NCBI RefSeq assembly: GCF_024347655.1
Contig: NZ_AP025514.1
Coordinates: 2,418,001 to 2,482,000 of the forward strand
Source: Vibrio toranzoniae
GTDB lineage: Bacteria; Pseudomonadota; Gammaproteobacteria; Enterobacterales; Vibrionaceae
Reading direction: 5' to 3'
DNA length: 64,000 nucleotides
Below are positions 63,933-64,000 of the stretch, one piece after another; within the stretch, counting starts at the first letter, position 1; every line of letters begins with the position of its first letter. Under the pieces are notes generated by a model. The model was not told where the DNA came from. It did no database searches and saw only the letters and a list, made by a program, of their open reading frames with translations. The translations under genes were made by a program, and so were the position numbers.

Positions 63933-64000
63933 CTATATCGGTGTACTTGCCTTCATTTCTCTTACCTCTGCCAACGCTCGATTTAGGTTCTCATTAGCGA
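63933..64000 (-). CDS. C-terminal end of a gene running off the window
   Basis: On the minus strand an open frame enters at the window edge and ends at TAG 63933-63935, reading LANENLNRALAEVREMKAST then PI. It looks like the helical or coiled-coil tail of a larger protein; too short to name. Confidence 0.4.
   Translation of the reverse strand, partial: ANENLNRALAEVREMKASTPI

Overview
The window reads as part of the larger chromosome of a marine Vibrio, probably near the Splendidus clade. Reasons: argA beside recD-recB-recC with no ptrA between recC and recB; a type IV minor-pilin cluster beside dnaJ-dnaK and grpE; a lipoprotein 5'-nucleotidase of the NutA type; the recN-bamE / rnfH-ratA / smpB-ssrA block; and moderate GC with AT-rich intergenic DNA. 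The species call is inference; no 16S gene is present.

Layout. 1-12.2 kb: a truncated membrane-protein gene, argA, a small unknown gene, and the recC-recB-recD operon on the minus strand with a possible 53-codon gene in the recC-recB gap. 12.3-17.8 kb: a TDT-family exporter divergent from a LysR regulator, SOS-controlled yebG, then a clear fluoride (crcB-type) riboswitch in front of a two-gene operon coding for a NifU-like protein and a GGGtGRT protein, then a MarC-family membrane protein. 17.9-28.2 kb: nutA-like nucleotidase, dapD, purL with a PurR box, mltF, a 44-residue basic protein and tadA. 28.5-33.7 kb: an AbgT-family transporter and five pilin-like genes. 33.8-45.4 kb: dnaJ, dnaK, a dicarboxylate/glutamate symporter, grpE with a very good sigma-32 promoter, nadK, SOS-controlled recN, bamE, rnfH, ratA, smpB and tmRNA.

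45.35-51.0 kb is a compact 5.6 kb integrated element bounded by a 26-bp direct repeat of the ssrA 3' end. It carries a P4-type integrase, an EAL-domain protein translationally overlapped with an AraC-family regulator, a HUH (rolling-circle type) replication protein coupled to an AlpA-like regulator, an array of GTGAG-N-CTCAC palindromes in the divergent control region, and an unknown basic protein. It looks like a phage satellite or integrative plasmid that carries a c-di-GMP/transcription cargo operon.

51.2-64 kb returns to chromosomal content: a periplasmic protein built of four retropepsin-like repeats, an M15 peptidase, a DUF429 protein, an unknown CxxC protein, plsC-like acyltransferase, an alanine/sodium symporter, an acetate uptake protein, a 57-residue unknown protein, a PAP2 membrane protein, and a LysR regulator divergent from a chromate-transporter-family protein. 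The points most worth following are the fluoride riboswitch on a NifU-like/GGGtGRT operon with no fluoride exporter beside it, and the ssrA island with its palindrome array and EAL/AraC cargo.
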